In this document: one piece after another, positions 8,693-17,114 of the stretch | Position numbering within the stretch: position 1 is the first letter of the stretch | Layout of the letters: every line of letters begins with the position of its first letter | Origin: Caldalkalibacillus mannanilyticus JCM 10596 | Lineage (GTDB): Bacteria; Bacillota; Bacilli; Caldalkalibacillales; JCM-10596 | Direction: 5' to 3' | Assembly (NCBI RefSeq): GCF_000615945.1 | Contig: NZ_BAMO01000006.1 | Span: forward strand, 62,001-126,000 | Length of the DNA: 64,000 nt | Position numbers and translations under genes: made by a program | Notes under the pieces: model-generated | Database searches by the model: none | What the model was told of the DNA's origin: nothing | Seen by the model: the letters and a program-made list of their open reading frames with translations, nothing else

Positions 8693-9559
8693 ATGGCCTA
8701 TTTACCGCTTAAGGATGTGACGATTTATTACGAAGTTGAAGGAGAAGGATTCCCTATTGTTCTTATCCACGGGATGGGACTTTCACATGTTAATTGGCGA
8801 GGGCAAGTCGAGTACTTCACTAAGCATGGGTATCAAACGATTACCCTGGATATTCGGGGACATGGCAGAAGTACTGAAACCCTTCAGATGAATAAGCACA
8901 AAAACATCATCAACCAGCTCACAGAGGATGTCTATAAGTTACTAACGAAGCTCTCTATAAAAGAAGCCGTCTTTGCTGGTTATTCTACTGGAACGGTTAT
9001 TGTCCAGAATTTCACATTAACCTATCCTGAGCTTGTCCGAGGGATTGTTCTTTCAGGTGCCTTCCCCAAGATTCATAACCTTTATTTATTCGGTAAATTT
9101 ATTTCATCCATTAGTCTTGCCTATTTAAAGCTCAGAAAGCCTCTAGAAAAAGGCGTGGCACGTTCGAATGGAAAAGATGAAGACCAAATTAACTTATTTC
9201 ATAAGGAAGCAAAAAAAGTAAGAAGAAAAGAAGCAATCCGTTTATTAAGAGCTTCTTTAGATTTCGATTGCCGAGATCGACTCAAGGAAATTCAAGTTCC
9301 AATCTTGGTCACGTATGGAGGCAATGAACGGTACATGATGACCTATAGACATGATTACCTACTAGAGGCGCCCACAGCTGAAGTCTGTCTCTTTCCTAAT
9401 GTAAATCATGCTACCCTCACTAAGAGCGAAGAGAAGTACAACCAGGTTCTGCTTGACTTTATAGAGAAAGTCACCATTCAAGAAAAGCCCTTAGATTATT
9501 TCCTTAACCCGAGAATGATGAATCCAACCCCTAATCCGATCAACAAAAGCTTAGAGTAA
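8693..9559 (+). CDS. Alpha/beta hydrolase
   Basis: 288 residues. The oxyanion-hole HGMGLSHVNW is near residue 27, the nucleophile elbow GYSTG near residue 100, an acid candidate in the LVTYGGNERYM region, and the catalytic His in PNVNHAT near residue 244. No signal peptide, so a cytoplasmic esterase- or haloperoxidase-like enzyme of unknown substrate. It is read divergently from spoIIIAA, which suggests but does not prove a sporulation link. AGGAGG precedes the start. Its last 64 nt overlap yqhV tail to tail. Confidence 0.85.
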   Translation: MAYLPLKDVTIYYEVEGEGFPIVLIHGMGLSHVNWRGQVEYFTKHGYQTITLDIRGHGRSTETLQMNKHKNIINQLTEDVYKLLTKLSIKEAVFAGYSTGTVIVQNFTLTYPELVRGIVLSGAFPKIHNLYLFGKFISSISLAYLKLRKPLEKGVARSNGKDEDQINLFHKEAKKVRRKEAIRLLRASLDFDCRDRLKEIQVPILVTYGGNERYMMTYRHDYLLEAPTAEVCLFPNVNHATLTKSEEKYNQVLLDFIEKVTIQEKPLDYFLNPRMMNPTPNPINKSLE

Positions 9560-9768
9560 GATATTTTCTCGGCAAGATGAAGAATCCCTAGACTCATACT
9601 GCTAATAAAAATAAGAGGACCAACCACCGCTAAAAAAGCGTTCACCATGAGCGCTTTTTCCACATCATTTAACCGAAGAATCAGAAATCCCGCCGTTAAC
9701 TCGATAAGACCTGATAGAATCCGAAGCCCTGCCATAGCCAATATTATTTTCTCAATTACTGTAAACAT
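9496..9768 (-). CDS. yqhV: YqhV family small membrane protein (DUF2619)
   Basis: 90 residues from ATG 9766-9768, with AAGGAG about 12 nt upstream. It contains three hydrophobic segments and the conserved AGLRILSGLIELTAG and NAFLAVVGPLIF stretches of YqhV. In B. subtilis yqhV also lies between efp and spoIIIAA. Function unknown; a sporulation role is only inferred from position. Confidence 0.88.
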   Translation of the reverse strand: MFTVIEKIILAMAGLRILSGLIELTAGFLILRLNDVEKALMVNAFLAVVGPLIFISSMSLGILHLAEKISYSKLLLIGLGVGFIILGLRK

Positions 9769-9927
9769 AGCATGCCCATTCTCCTTCCAATAGAAAATCA
9801 ACTTGTATAGTGTATGTCCTATTTTCTAAAATCATGATGGAGAATATGATCCTTGAAGAAGATCGGAACCTTTCTCAGCATTTGAGCATAGAATAGAGGC
9901 AAGTATGATGTTAAATGAGGTGACTCT

Positions 9928-10692
9928 ATGTTTTTTCACCAACTATGGTCCAAGGAACTTAAAGATCCTAGTGGTACTAGAGGGATTAAGAAGCCACGTC
10001 AAACCGGTTTAACTCTGGTCATCGATAAAGGAATTGGATTGGACTCTTTTTGTGACCTATTGCAGCTTCATGCCGGCTATATTGACTATATAAAATTATC
10101 ATCCATTTCAGCTGCCCTCTATCCTCCTTCTATCCTGAAAAAAAAGAGTGAGGCGGCTATTCTCTGTCAAACGGAGCTGTATACAGATAGCCAGTTAATA
10201 GAAGTGGCAATCGCACATCAGCAGTTAAGAAGGTTTTTTGATTCGCTTCATCAATTAGAAATATTCACAATTGAGATTCCTGAGGTTTCAGATCACCTAA
10301 GCGAAAAAGCTAGAATCGAATTAATCCACGAAGCAAAAAAAGAAGGATTCAATACCATTACTCTCTGTCAGACCGAAGCCAATTCCCTTTCTACAGGAGC
10401 CATCGAGGCGATCCACAAGAGATTTGAACTAGACAAAGCAGCTGGTGCTACCTATGTTTCTTTATCACAATACCCTGGACTATGGTTACTCGAGGCAATG
10501 AAGGATAAATTACCTCTGCCTGAATTTATTTTTCCCGCTAGTCAAGCAGCAGAGCAAACAGCTCTTATTGAAATGTACGGCAACCACATGAACATAAGTC
10601 ATATCCCCTTCGAAGATGCCCTGACATTAGAAACGTATCGGCGAAAAGCAAAACAGAAACAAACAGAATGGAAGATTTCAAATGAAAGTTGA
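9928..10692 (+). CDS. comA: Phosphosulfolactate synthase (ComA/YitD family)
   Basis: 254 residues resembling (2R)-phospho-3-sulfolactate synthase: TGLTLVIDKG at the N-terminus, YIDYIKLS, the TIEIPEVSDHL strand and EAKKEGFNTI. The enzyme adds sulfite to phosphoenolpyruvate. In methanogens this begins coenzyme M synthesis; in Bacillus the homologue YitD serves 3-sulfolactate production, a major solute of spores. It overlaps the next gene (ComB) by 11 nt. The symbol here means the coenzyme M gene name, not the competence regulator. GAGGTG precedes the ATG. Confidence 0.88.
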   Translation: MFFHQLWSKELKDPSGTRGIKKPRQTGLTLVIDKGIGLDSFCDLLQLHAGYIDYIKLSSISAALYPPSILKKKSEAAILCQTELYTDSQLIEVAIAHQQLRRFFDSLHQLEIFTIEIPEVSDHLSEKARIELIHEAKKEGFNTITLCQTEANSLSTGAIEAIHKRFELDKAAGATYVSLSQYPGLWLLEAMKDKLPLPEFIFPASQAAEQTALIEMYGNHMNISHIPFEDALTLETYRRKAKQKQTEWKISNES

Positions 10693-11413
10693 TGTGACTC
10701 TTTCAGTCAATGATGTCAAGCAAGAAGAACTGTGCAACAAAACGGTGATCGTGATCGATTCTCTCAGAGCCACTTCATCGATCCTAACAGCCCTCTACCA
10801 AGGGTGTAAAAAAGTCATACCAGTTGAAACCGTGGGGCAAGCTCTTCAGTACGAGGGCTTGGAGAATGTGGTTCTTGTCGGAGAACGATACAGCAAAAAA
10901 GTACACGGCTTTCACTTCGGAAACTCTCCGACACAGATTAGTCGTTTGGAGCTTCAAGATAAAACGATCGTGATTACTTCAACAAACGGGACAAAAGCAT
11001 TACAAAAAGCAAAGAGAGCATCTCACATTTTGGTTGGCTGCTTTTTAAATGCCTCTCATTGTATGGAAGTTGCACAGAAGCTAAGAAAAGATATTATGAT
11101 CCTATGTGCGGGTAGAAGAGGTAGATTTGCGATAGAAGATGGCTTAACCGCAGGCTTAATGATTCAACACCTATGTTCTCAGCTTCAGCCTGTAGAATGT
11201 AGTGATATTGCCTTAATGCTAAAAAATAATTACGCTACTCAAAAGGAACAATTAGTTTCCCTGATACGTTCAGGTGCAACGGGGCGAACTCTTATTGAAA
11301 CCTCTCAAGAAGAGGATATTGACTATTGCTTGCAGGTAGATCTATATCCTTTAACGGGAGTCTATCAACATGACGGAATTGTAAAATGCACCAATCCACT
11401 CCTTTTAGTGTAA
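10682..11413 (+). CDS. comB: 2-phosphosulfolactate phosphatase (ComB/YitC family)
   Basis: 243 residues with the ComB signature: VIVIDSLRATSSILTAL, LVGERYSKKVHGFHFGNSP, TSTNGTKAL and LCAGRRGRFAIEDGLTAG. It removes phosphate from phosphosulfolactate to give sulfolactate, the step after ComA. The 11-nt overlap with comA indicates one transcript, ended by the hairpin at 11465-11510. Sulfite for this route could come from the sulfate-reduction operon at 46-52 kb; that link is inference. Confidence 0.9.
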   Translation: MKVDVTLSVNDVKQEELCNKTVIVIDSLRATSSILTALYQGCKKVIPVETVGQALQYEGLENVVLVGERYSKKVHGFHFGNSPTQISRLELQDKTIVITSTNGTKALQKAKRASHILVGCFLNASHCMEVAQKLRKDIMILCAGRRGRFAIEDGLTAGLMIQHLCSQLQPVECSDIALMLKNNYATQKEQLVSLIRSGATGRTLIETSQEEDIDYCLQVDLYPLTGVYQHDGIVKCTNPLLLV

Positions 11414-11464
11414 ATAGAAGTTAAGCTAGCGTTCTACCAGATGAAGTTTCCATGTATTCAACCA

Positions 11465-11510
11465 ATATAAAAACGACAGAGAAACTATTTTTTTCTGTCG
11501 GTTTTTATAT
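11465..11510. terminator. Bidirectional terminator between comB and the flippase gene
   Basis: An inverted repeat of roughly 16 bp: ATATAAAAACGACAGA pairs with TCTGTCGGTTTTTATAT with one bulge. Both flanks give a T-tract, so it can end comB on plus and the convergent flippase gene on minus. Confidence 0.8.
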
Positions 11511-11525
11511 CGTTCATTCAACATT

Positions 11526-13151
11526 CTATGCTTCCATTTTCTTTTTTTTAAATCGGTCCAACACCCGTACTCGATCTCCCAAAATAATAAACAATAAATT
11601 GGATCTTAGCCCTAGCCAAATATACAGCAAAACAAATAGACTCCCTGTCACTCCAACAACGATGAAAGATTCCAAACGTCCAATTGTGAACAGAATTTCT
11701 GAAATCCATTTCAAAATAATAAGTCCTAAGGTAGCAAGCATGACTTGAAGGAGAATCAAGAAATGCTGTTTAAGACGATGTTTAAAACGATAATGCAGGA
11801 ACCTCCTGATAAAAACAAGATTTAGAGAGATCGAAAACAAAAAACCTGCATTTGTTGCTATGATCGGTCCAAGCTCTTCAAAATGGATGATAAAAAACGT
11901 GTTGAAGAAAGCCTTGAATACTATGCCGATAGATAAGCTTAACAAGACATACCTTTGCAAATTGATGCCTTGTAGTATCGCCGCCGTCACGGTAAATAAA
12001 GCAAATAAAATAGCGGTTGGCGCATACCAGCGCAGTATTTTCCCTCCCAATAGATACTCGCTCAAACTATATAGCAATGTATAGATCGGATAGGACATGA
12101 CAGACATGTAGACAACCATAGGCAAGGTGATATATATAATCACTTGAAAGGACTGCGTGACATATTGGTGAAGTAGTTTTTGATCCTTGGATGTATATGC
12201 CTTCGTAATAATGGGTACAAGGGTTAGACTCATCGCTGTAGCTAATGCCACAGGAACTAAGATTACTTTTTGAACTAAAGCCATAACAGCATTAATTTCT
12301 TCTGCTCCACCTTGCTTGTAGCCAATACTAGTTAAAGCCTGATTAATCGTAAAGGTATCAATAAAGCTATACAGTGGAATAGTCAATCCCACAAAAACAA
12401 AAGGGATGGCATAGGATATCAATTCCTTATACATGTTCCAATAAGTCACCTGCTGATACCCTAACCGATTTTGAAATGGACGCTCTAGATAGCTTCGACG
12501 CTTTCTCCAATAATAATATAGAGTAGCCATCCCACCAACTCCACCAACAAAAGCTCCAAATGTGGCAAAACCAACTGCTGTAGATAATGCACCATTCCAG
12601 ACCCTCAAGACTAAATAACTACAGATTAAGATAAAAATAATCCGCACAATCTGTTCGATTACCTGCGATACTGCCGTCGGTCCCATAGAATGGTGTCCTT
12701 GAAAATACCCGCGGATGATTCCCATTGCTGGGACAATGAGCAGAGCCATGCTTACCATGCGAATGACATGCGTAATGTCTTCGAGTGAGTTTCCAGACGT
12801 ATCATGAGGATCAATGACCACCAAGGCAATCGAAGGAGCATAGATAAATAATAGGATAAAAGAAACAAGACCTGTTCCCAGCATAAGAAGCAAACCTGAT
12901 CTAAATAGACGCCTGCCTGTTTCGTAATCTCCGAGTTCATTATATTTAGAAACAAATTTAGAAACAGCAAGTGGAATTCCCATGGTGGTAAAGCTGAGTA
13001 ATACTATGTAAGCCTGATAGGCATAATTATATAAAACATATCCTTGAGTCCCTACAAGCGCCTTAAAAGGAACAACATAAATAAACCCTAGGATCTTTGA
13101 AATGAAAATGGCGGCTGTTAAAATCATCGTTCCTCTAACAAAATTAGACAT
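11526..13151 (-). CDS. SpoVB/YtgP-like MOP-superfamily lipid II flippase
   Basis: 541 residues with about 14 membrane segments. It opens MSNFVRGTMILTAAIFISKILGFIYV and has the family blocks GIPLAVSKFVSKYN and GIIRGYFQGHHSMGPTAVSQVIEQ. MurJ/YtgP and SpoVB belong to this group and move lipid-linked peptidoglycan precursors across the membrane; SpoVB acts in spore cortex synthesis. The near-full motif set fits the YtgP/SpoVB branch, but sequence alone does not decide between vegetative and cortex roles. Confidence 0.88.
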   Translation of the reverse strand: MSNFVRGTMILTAAIFISKILGFIYVVPFKALVGTQGYVLYNYAYQAYIVLLSFTTMGIPLAVSKFVSKYNELGDYETGRRLFRSGLLLMLGTGLVSFILLFIYAPSIALVVIDPHDTSGNSLEDITHVIRMVSMALLIVPAMGIIRGYFQGHHSMGPTAVSQVIEQIVRIIFILICSYLVLRVWNGALSTAVGFATFGAFVGGVGGMATLYYYWRKRRSYLERPFQNRLGYQQVTYWNMYKELISYAIPFVFVGLTIPLYSFIDTFTINQALTSIGYKQGGAEEINAVMALVQKVILVPVALATAMSLTLVPIITKAYTSKDQKLLHQYVTQSFQVIIYITLPMVVYMSVMSYPIYTLLYSLSEYLLGGKILRWYAPTAILFALFTVTAAILQGINLQRYVLLSLSIGIVFKAFFNTFFIIHFEELGPIIATNAGFLFSISLNLVFIRRFLHYRFKHRLKQHFLILLQVMLATLGLIILKWISEILFTIGRLESFIVVGVTGSLFVLLYIWLGLRSNLLFIILGDRVRVLDRFKKKKMEA

Positions 13152-13284
13152 CTTATCCTCCTGCTACACTCATTGTGATGACTCATAATCAATCTCTATC
13201 CTACATATTTTGACACTATTTTAGAACTTTAGCAATTTCAAAGAACAAGTGGCACCTTTTCAAGCATACTCATATACTATGTTG

Positions 13285-13361
13285 ACTGGTGAATGATCTT
13301 CCTTAAATCGTAGGTGAATTAGACACTCACAGCGTTGATTTAATCAGACTTATTCACCAGT
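13285..13361. repeat. Inverted repeat in the flippase upstream region
   Basis: ACTGGTGAAT at 13285-13294 and its complement ATTCACCAGT at 13352-13361. The stretch 13152-13370 has no gene. It holds this repeat and the first copy of a 25-bp direct repeat. No T-tract follows, so terminator activity is doubtful. Confidence 0.5.
13318..13342. repeat. 25-bp direct repeat, copy 1
   Basis: This 25-bp word (core GACACTCACAGCGTTGATTT) is repeated exactly at 13599-13623, with weaker similarity continuing about 9 bp to the right. It lies 29 nt past the stop of the 58-residue gene on the minus strand. Confidence 0.85.
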
Positions 13362-13370
13362 TTTCACACA

Positions 13371-13547
13371 TTATGTCTTACTTACTTTGATCCCTGCTTT
13401 CTGCAGAGTTTTTGCTATTTTTTGAGCATTTCCTGATTTTAATGCAGAGCTGAATTGCTGAGCAAATTTGGGATCACTTAACTTTTGCATGAATTTCACT
13501 GATTCGGAAGGGCTTAATCTTGGAGTATTGGGTGGCAGCTGTGCCAT
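13371..13547 (-). CDS. Small hypothetical protein, 58 residues
   Basis: A short minus-strand gene: ATG 13545-13547, TAA 13371-13373, preceded by a perfect AGGAGG seven nt before the start. The product begins MAQLPPNTPRLSPSESVKF and is basic towards the C-terminus, with FAQQFSSALKSGNAQKIAKT; likely two amphipathic helices, no Cys, no signal peptide or membrane segment. Each of this gene and its upstream neighbour is followed by one copy of a 25-bp repeat. I do not recognise the family; a small spore-associated protein is one guess. Confidence 0.72.
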   Translation of the reverse strand: MAQLPPNTPRLSPSESVKFMQKLSDPKFAQQFSSALKSGNAQKIAKTLQKAGIKVSKT

Positions 13548-13570
13548 AGTTTCACCTCCTATTCATGTGA

Positions 13571-13595
13571 AAGGAGTGGAATCAATCCACTCCTT
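13571..13595. terminator. Hairpin between two small genes
   Basis: A perfect 10-bp stem, AAGGAGTGGA / TCCACTCCTT, with a 5-nt loop. Only three to four T follow on either strand. It probably reduces read-through from the 61-residue gene to the 58-residue gene. Confidence 0.55.
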
Positions 13596-13598
13596 TTC

Positions 13599-13623
13599 AT
13601 TAGACACTCACAGCGTTGATTTA
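13599..13623. repeat. 25-bp direct repeat, copy 2
   Basis: Exact second copy of the 25-bp word at 13318-13342. It begins immediately after the stop codon of the 61-residue minus-strand gene. Confidence 0.85.
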
Positions 13624-13809
13624 TTAGACTGCAATAGCTCTGATATCGCTTAATAAGATATAAAGAGTAAATCCTCCTACTTGGAATAGAGCTTGGTTAC
13701 CAACAATCCCAATAAATTTAGCAAAGATGAACCCTGAAGCGTCGAACCAAACAAATACGTTCTGTCCAGGAGAGAGTTTATATAACACTTTCGGTGCGTT
13801 GCAATACAT
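13624..13809 (-). CDS. Small hypothetical protein, 61 residues
   Basis: The product MYCNAPKVLYKLSPGQNVFV continues with alternating beta-like segments (FAKFIGIVGNQALFQVGG, LYILLSDIRAIAV), suggesting a small SH3-like barrel as in short DUF2642-type spore proteins. That likeness is by pattern only. Upstream is GGGTGAGGATCT, a modest ribosome site. No membrane segment is certain. It is followed by the direct-repeat copy and a hairpin, then the 58-residue gene. Confidence 0.6.
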   Translation of the reverse strand: MYCNAPKVLYKLSPGQNVFVWFDASGFIFAKFIGIVGNQALFQVGGFTLYILLSDIRAIAV

Positions 13810-13853
13810 AGATCCTCACCCCCATTCTATCCTCATTTCATAAGGGAGTCTGC

Positions 13854-14033
13854 CTATTCTTCTGTGTTTGTTTTGAATATATTTTGATTCGTCGGTAACG
13901 GAGATGTTGCCGTTCGTTTTTCATCTAACTCTGCTTGAATCCTATGGTTCGTCATATTTTCTAAACTAGCTTTGCTTGGGTCTAATAGTGCGTCGTTCAT
14001 ACTTGATTTTTTAAACCCATATTTCTCTAGCAC
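13854..14033 (-). CDS. Small hypothetical protein, 59 residues
   Basis: GTG 14031-14033 follows AAGGGGGGT by 5 nt; the stop is TAG 13854-13856. The product begins VLEKYGFKKSSMNDALLDPS and ends NIFKTNTEE; it is hydrophilic, mixed charge, without Cys. It lies between efp and the 61-residue gene on the same strand. Family not recognised. The strong ribosome site is the main support. Confidence 0.5.
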   Translation of the reverse strand: MLEKYGFKKSSMNDALLDPSKASLENMTNHRIQAELDEKRTATSPLPTNQNIFKTNTEE

Positions 14034-14128
14034 CGTGTACCCCCCTTTCTTCTGAGGATACTACATACTATTCAATTCAATTTGAAATGCTTGGACAAAC
14101 TTTCTAGTTCGAGCGTTGATTTTTACGC

Positions 14129-14160
14129 AAAAAAAAAAAGACAGCGATTCGCTGTCCTTT
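14129..14160 (-). terminator. Terminator of the aroQ-papA-efp transcript
   Basis: On the minus strand GGACAGCGA pairs with TCGCTGTC and is followed by a run of eleven T. It lies directly after the efp stop. Confidence 0.9.
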
Positions 14161-14171
14161 GGAAGTCTACT

Positions 14172-14732
14172 TTATGCTCTTGACACATAATCTCCATCAC
14201 GAGTATCAATGATTAGCTTATCTCCAATATTAATGAAGAAAGGAACTTGTACAACTAAGCCTGTTTCCATCTTAGCTGGTTTAGAACCACCAGAAGCAGT
14301 ATCTCCTTTGATTCCTGGTTCTGTTTCAACAACCTCTAGCTCAACAGTATTAGGAAGGTCTACACCAATGGTTTCTCCTTGATACATAATAATGCTAACC
14401 ATCATGTTTTCTAAAAGATATTTAAGTGCATCTTCTAATTGAGCACTTGTTAAGTTAATTTGATCATAGCTCTCGTTGTCCATGAATGTATACTCATCAC
14501 CTGTGTTATAAAGGTATTGCATTTTACGAGTTTCAATATGCGCTTTTGGCATTTTTTCTGTTGTACGGAATGTTCTTTCTTGAATGTTACCATTTCGAAC
14601 ATTTTTAAGCTTTGAACGAACAAATGCAGCCCCTTTCCCTGGCTTCACGTGTTGGAACTCCACAATTTGCCATACATCATTATCCAGCTCAATGGTTAAA
14701 CCTGTTTTAAAATCTGAAGTTGAAATCATCAT
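14172..14732 (-). CDS. efp: Elongation factor P
   Basis: 186 residues, family length. N-terminal KOW-like domain with [19 protein letters not shown] (the lysine in PGKG is the modification site region), then two OB domains ending [20 protein letters not shown] helps ribosomes through polyproline stretches. Two adjacent ATGs are possible; AGGAGG lies 10 nt before the first. Last gene of aroQ-papA-efp, as in B. subtilis. Confidence 0.97.
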   Translation of the reverse strand: MMISTSDFKTGLTIELDNDVWQIVEFQHVKPGKGAAFVRSKLKNVRNGNIQERTFRTTEKMPKAHIETRKMQYLYNTGDEYTFMDNESYDQINLTSAQLEDALKYLLENMMVSIIMYQGETIGVDLPNTVELEVVETEPGIKGDTASGGSKPAKMETGLVVQVPFFINIGDKLIIDTRDGDYVSRA

Positions 14733-14758
14733 GTCTATTAGTCCTCCTACTTTCCTAC

Positions 14759-15829
14759 TTACTCTATTATGATTAGTTCTTTTGGTGATTGGGTTAGAAT
14801 CTCATTTCCATCTTCAGTGATGACGATATCATCTTCAATTCGAACTCCACCAATTCCCGGAAGATAAATCCCCGGCTCTACTGTAACAACCATTCCTGGT
14901 TCCAGTTTTCGATCCACCTTCACTGAAAGACCAGGAGTTTCATGTACCTCTAATCCTATTGCGTGACCCGTTGAATGACCAAAGTATTCTCCGTAGCCCT
15001 TGGCACTGATATAATCTCTACATAGGGCATCCGCTTCTTTGCCGGTCATCCCTGCTCTCATCTGCTGAACCCCAATTAGTTGGGCTTGTAAACAAACATC
15101 GTAAATCTCCTTTAGTTTATCACAAGGCTCCCCCATGGCAAAGGTTCTGGTCATATCAGAGCAGTACCCTTGGTATAAAGCACCAAAATCGAGCGTCACA
15201 AAATCTCCTTGTTCAATCACTTTCTCACTAGCAACTCCATGGGGTAAAGCAGAACGAACCCCAGAAGCAACAATAATACTAAAGGAGGAAGAGGTTGCTC
15301 CTAGCTTACGCATGTAGAACTCCAGCTCCATCGCTACGTCCCACTCTCGCATTCCTACTTTTATAAATTTCAGAATATGCTCATAGGTTTCATCGACAAT
15401 ACGAACAGCTTGGCGAATCAACTGAAGTTCTTCTTCTTCCTTCACCATTCTTAAGGGTTCTACAGCTCCAGAAATGGGAACAAGTTCAGAATCTGTGAAC
15501 CTTTCCTTATATACTCGAAAAGCGGAGTAGGGAACATGATCTTGTTCAAATCCTAAACGAGCAATGTTTAGACGTTTTAATTCTGCTGCAATCGTTTCAC
15601 TAATGGGTCCATCATGCTTGACAATGGTATACCCATCGATTTGATTCGTCGCTTGCTCAACGTACCGAAAATCAGTGATGAATACGGATTCTGTCATTGT
15701 AATCAACGCAACTCCAGCTGTTCCAGTAAAACCTGTCATATATCTACGGTTACTATCACTTGTTACCAATAAAGCATCTATCTGATATTGATCAAATAAA
15801 CCTTTCAGTTTTTCAATTCGTTGTCGCAC
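14759..15829 (-). CDS. papA: Xaa-Pro aminopeptidase, M24B family (YqhT)
   Basis: 356 residues. A creatinase-like N-terminal domain is followed by a pita-bread catalytic domain with the five metal ligands in order: Asp in [12 protein letters not shown], Asp in CSDMTRTF, His in [14 protein letters not shown], Glu in VTVEPGIYL and Glu in VRIEDDIV. It removes N-terminal residues before proline in the cytoplasm. It is 9 nt downstream of aroQ and precedes efp. Confidence 0.96.
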   Translation of the reverse strand: MRQRIEKLKGLFDQYQIDALLVTSDSNRRYMTGFTGTAGVALITMTESVFITDFRYVEQATNQIDGYTIVKHDGPISETIAAELKRLNIARLGFEQDHVPYSAFRVYKERFTDSELVPISGAVEPLRMVKEEEELQLIRQAVRIVDETYEHILKFIKVGMREWDVAMELEFYMRKLGATSSSFSIIVASGVRSALPHGVASEKVIEQGDFVTLDFGALYQGYCSDMTRTFAMGEPCDKLKEIYDVCLQAQLIGVQQMRAGMTGKEADALCRDYISAKGYGEYFGHSTGHAIGLEVHETPGLSVKVDRKLEPGMVVTVEPGIYLPGIGGVRIEDDIVITEDGNEILTQSPKELIIIE

Positions 15830-15838
15830 AAGACCCTC

Positions 15839-16279
15839 CTATTTTGCATCGACTCCATGAATCATTGCTTCTAATGCTAAGCGATAGCCAATAAACCCCA
15901 ACCCAGCAATTTGCCCTTGACAGACAGGAGCTACTACGGAATGATGGCGAAATTCTTCTCGCTGATAAACATTAGAAATATGTACCTCAATTACCGGCAG
16001 TGAAATACTCGCTATAGCATCACGAATGGCATAGCTATAGTGTGTAAATGCCCCAGGGTTGATGATAATCCCCAGATACTTTCCCTCAGCTTGATGGATT
16101 TGATCAATTAATTCACCCTCATGATTTGATTGAAAACAATTGACCAAAATATGGTTCTCGTTTCCCCATTGCTGCAATTCACTGACAAGATCTTCTAGAG
16201 TGCGATGCCCATATACCTCAGGCTCTCTTAAACCTAAACGATTAATATTAGGACCATTTAATACAAGTAGAGATCTCAT
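15839..16279 (-). CDS. aroQ: 3-dehydroquinate dehydratase, type II
   Basis: 146 residues. Type II signatures: LNGPNINRLGLREPEVYG with the catalytic Tyr loop, NPGAFTHYSYAIRDA and EVHISNVYQREEFRHHSV. It dehydrates 3-dehydroquinate in the shikimate pathway; aroK of the same pathway is at 51.8-52.3 kb. First gene of the aroQ-papA-efp group. Confidence 0.97.
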   Translation of the reverse strand: MRSLLVLNGPNINRLGLREPEVYGHRTLEDLVSELQQWGNENHILVNCFQSNHEGELIDQIHQAEGKYLGIIINPGAFTHYSYAIRDAIASISLPVIEVHISNVYQREEFRHHSVVAPVCQGQIAGLGFIGYRLALEAMIHGVDAK

Positions 16280-16367
16280 ACATCTTTGGCTCCTTAGCTA
16301 AAGCTTTTTATCCTAGGACATTTTATCATATTTCAGCAACATTTGGATAGATGAAAATGAGTTTTGT

Positions 16368-16942
16368 CTAATTTCTCTGCTTTTCCAGCTCCTCTTGTAA
16401 ATGTTCGTACGATATTGAATAGCCAACAAATAATCCATAAATAAGGAACAAACAGAGTATAGTTATATTTGTATTCCAATCCAATTGACGGAAAGAACCT
16501 ACCCCTGGGACCAAAGGATGGAGGGCAAAGAAGATGACAACCCACAGAGCCAAACCAAACCATAATCCTGCCCAAACGGTGTTGATTTTGCGAAATAAAG
16601 CATGGTACACCCACGCTATAAGAATGGAAAGCAGACTTAGAACTAAGATCCCTATAACATGAGCCCAAGGCCCCCTAACCCCCACCTCACCACAGGATAG
16701 AACGGCCACATGCGTATCACTACCCCCGGTCCAAAAGGGATAAAATTGATAAAATGAGCCGCATAGGCGAGGACAGAAACAAATAATCCGCCAAAAAAAC
16801 CTGTCACATAAATATAGTTATTTACCTGATTCTGCTGTTGATTTTCGCGCTGGTTTTCAGATGATTTTTTATCTCTAGATTCTTCTTGGTTTTCAGTTAC
16901 ATTTTCATTCTGTATATCTTTTTGATTCTCATCGTTTTTCAT
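16368..16942 (-). CDS. yqhR: YqhR family membrane protein (single-base frameshift)
   Basis: Starts at ATG 16940-16942, 6 nt after GAGGTG. The N-terminus is very polar (Asn/Glu/Gln repeats), followed by a membrane segment and FGPGVVIRMWPFYPVVRWG, after which the frame is lost. The next frame continues RGPWAHVIGILVLSLLSIL through three more membrane segments to the stop at 16368. The C-run at 16679-16683 (G-run on the coding strand) needs one more base. The joined protein matches YqhR, conserved in this neighbourhood; function unknown. Confidence 0.85.
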
Positions 16943-17114
16943 TTTTTTCACCTCACTACTAGTATGGACGAACTCCCAAAAAACACACCCATGTTCAGAA
17001 TGAAGCTAGCTAGTCTAAACGATTTTTTTCATGTACAATGGAAGAAAACTCAAGTAAGATTTCCATCCTCGAAAGACAAAGCATTATAGCCAAAACAAGT
17101 AGGTTGGTGAGTTC

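Noticed and set aside
13285-13361. CRISPR or phage attachment structure at the small-gene repeats
   Set aside because: Only two copies of the 25-bp word and one inverted repeat; no spacers, integrase or tRNA target.
16886-17089. Possible 67-residue plus gene before yqhQ
   Set aside because: Overlaps the yqhR start region in antisense, and its first part is only complementary Asn/Gln codons; no ribosome site.
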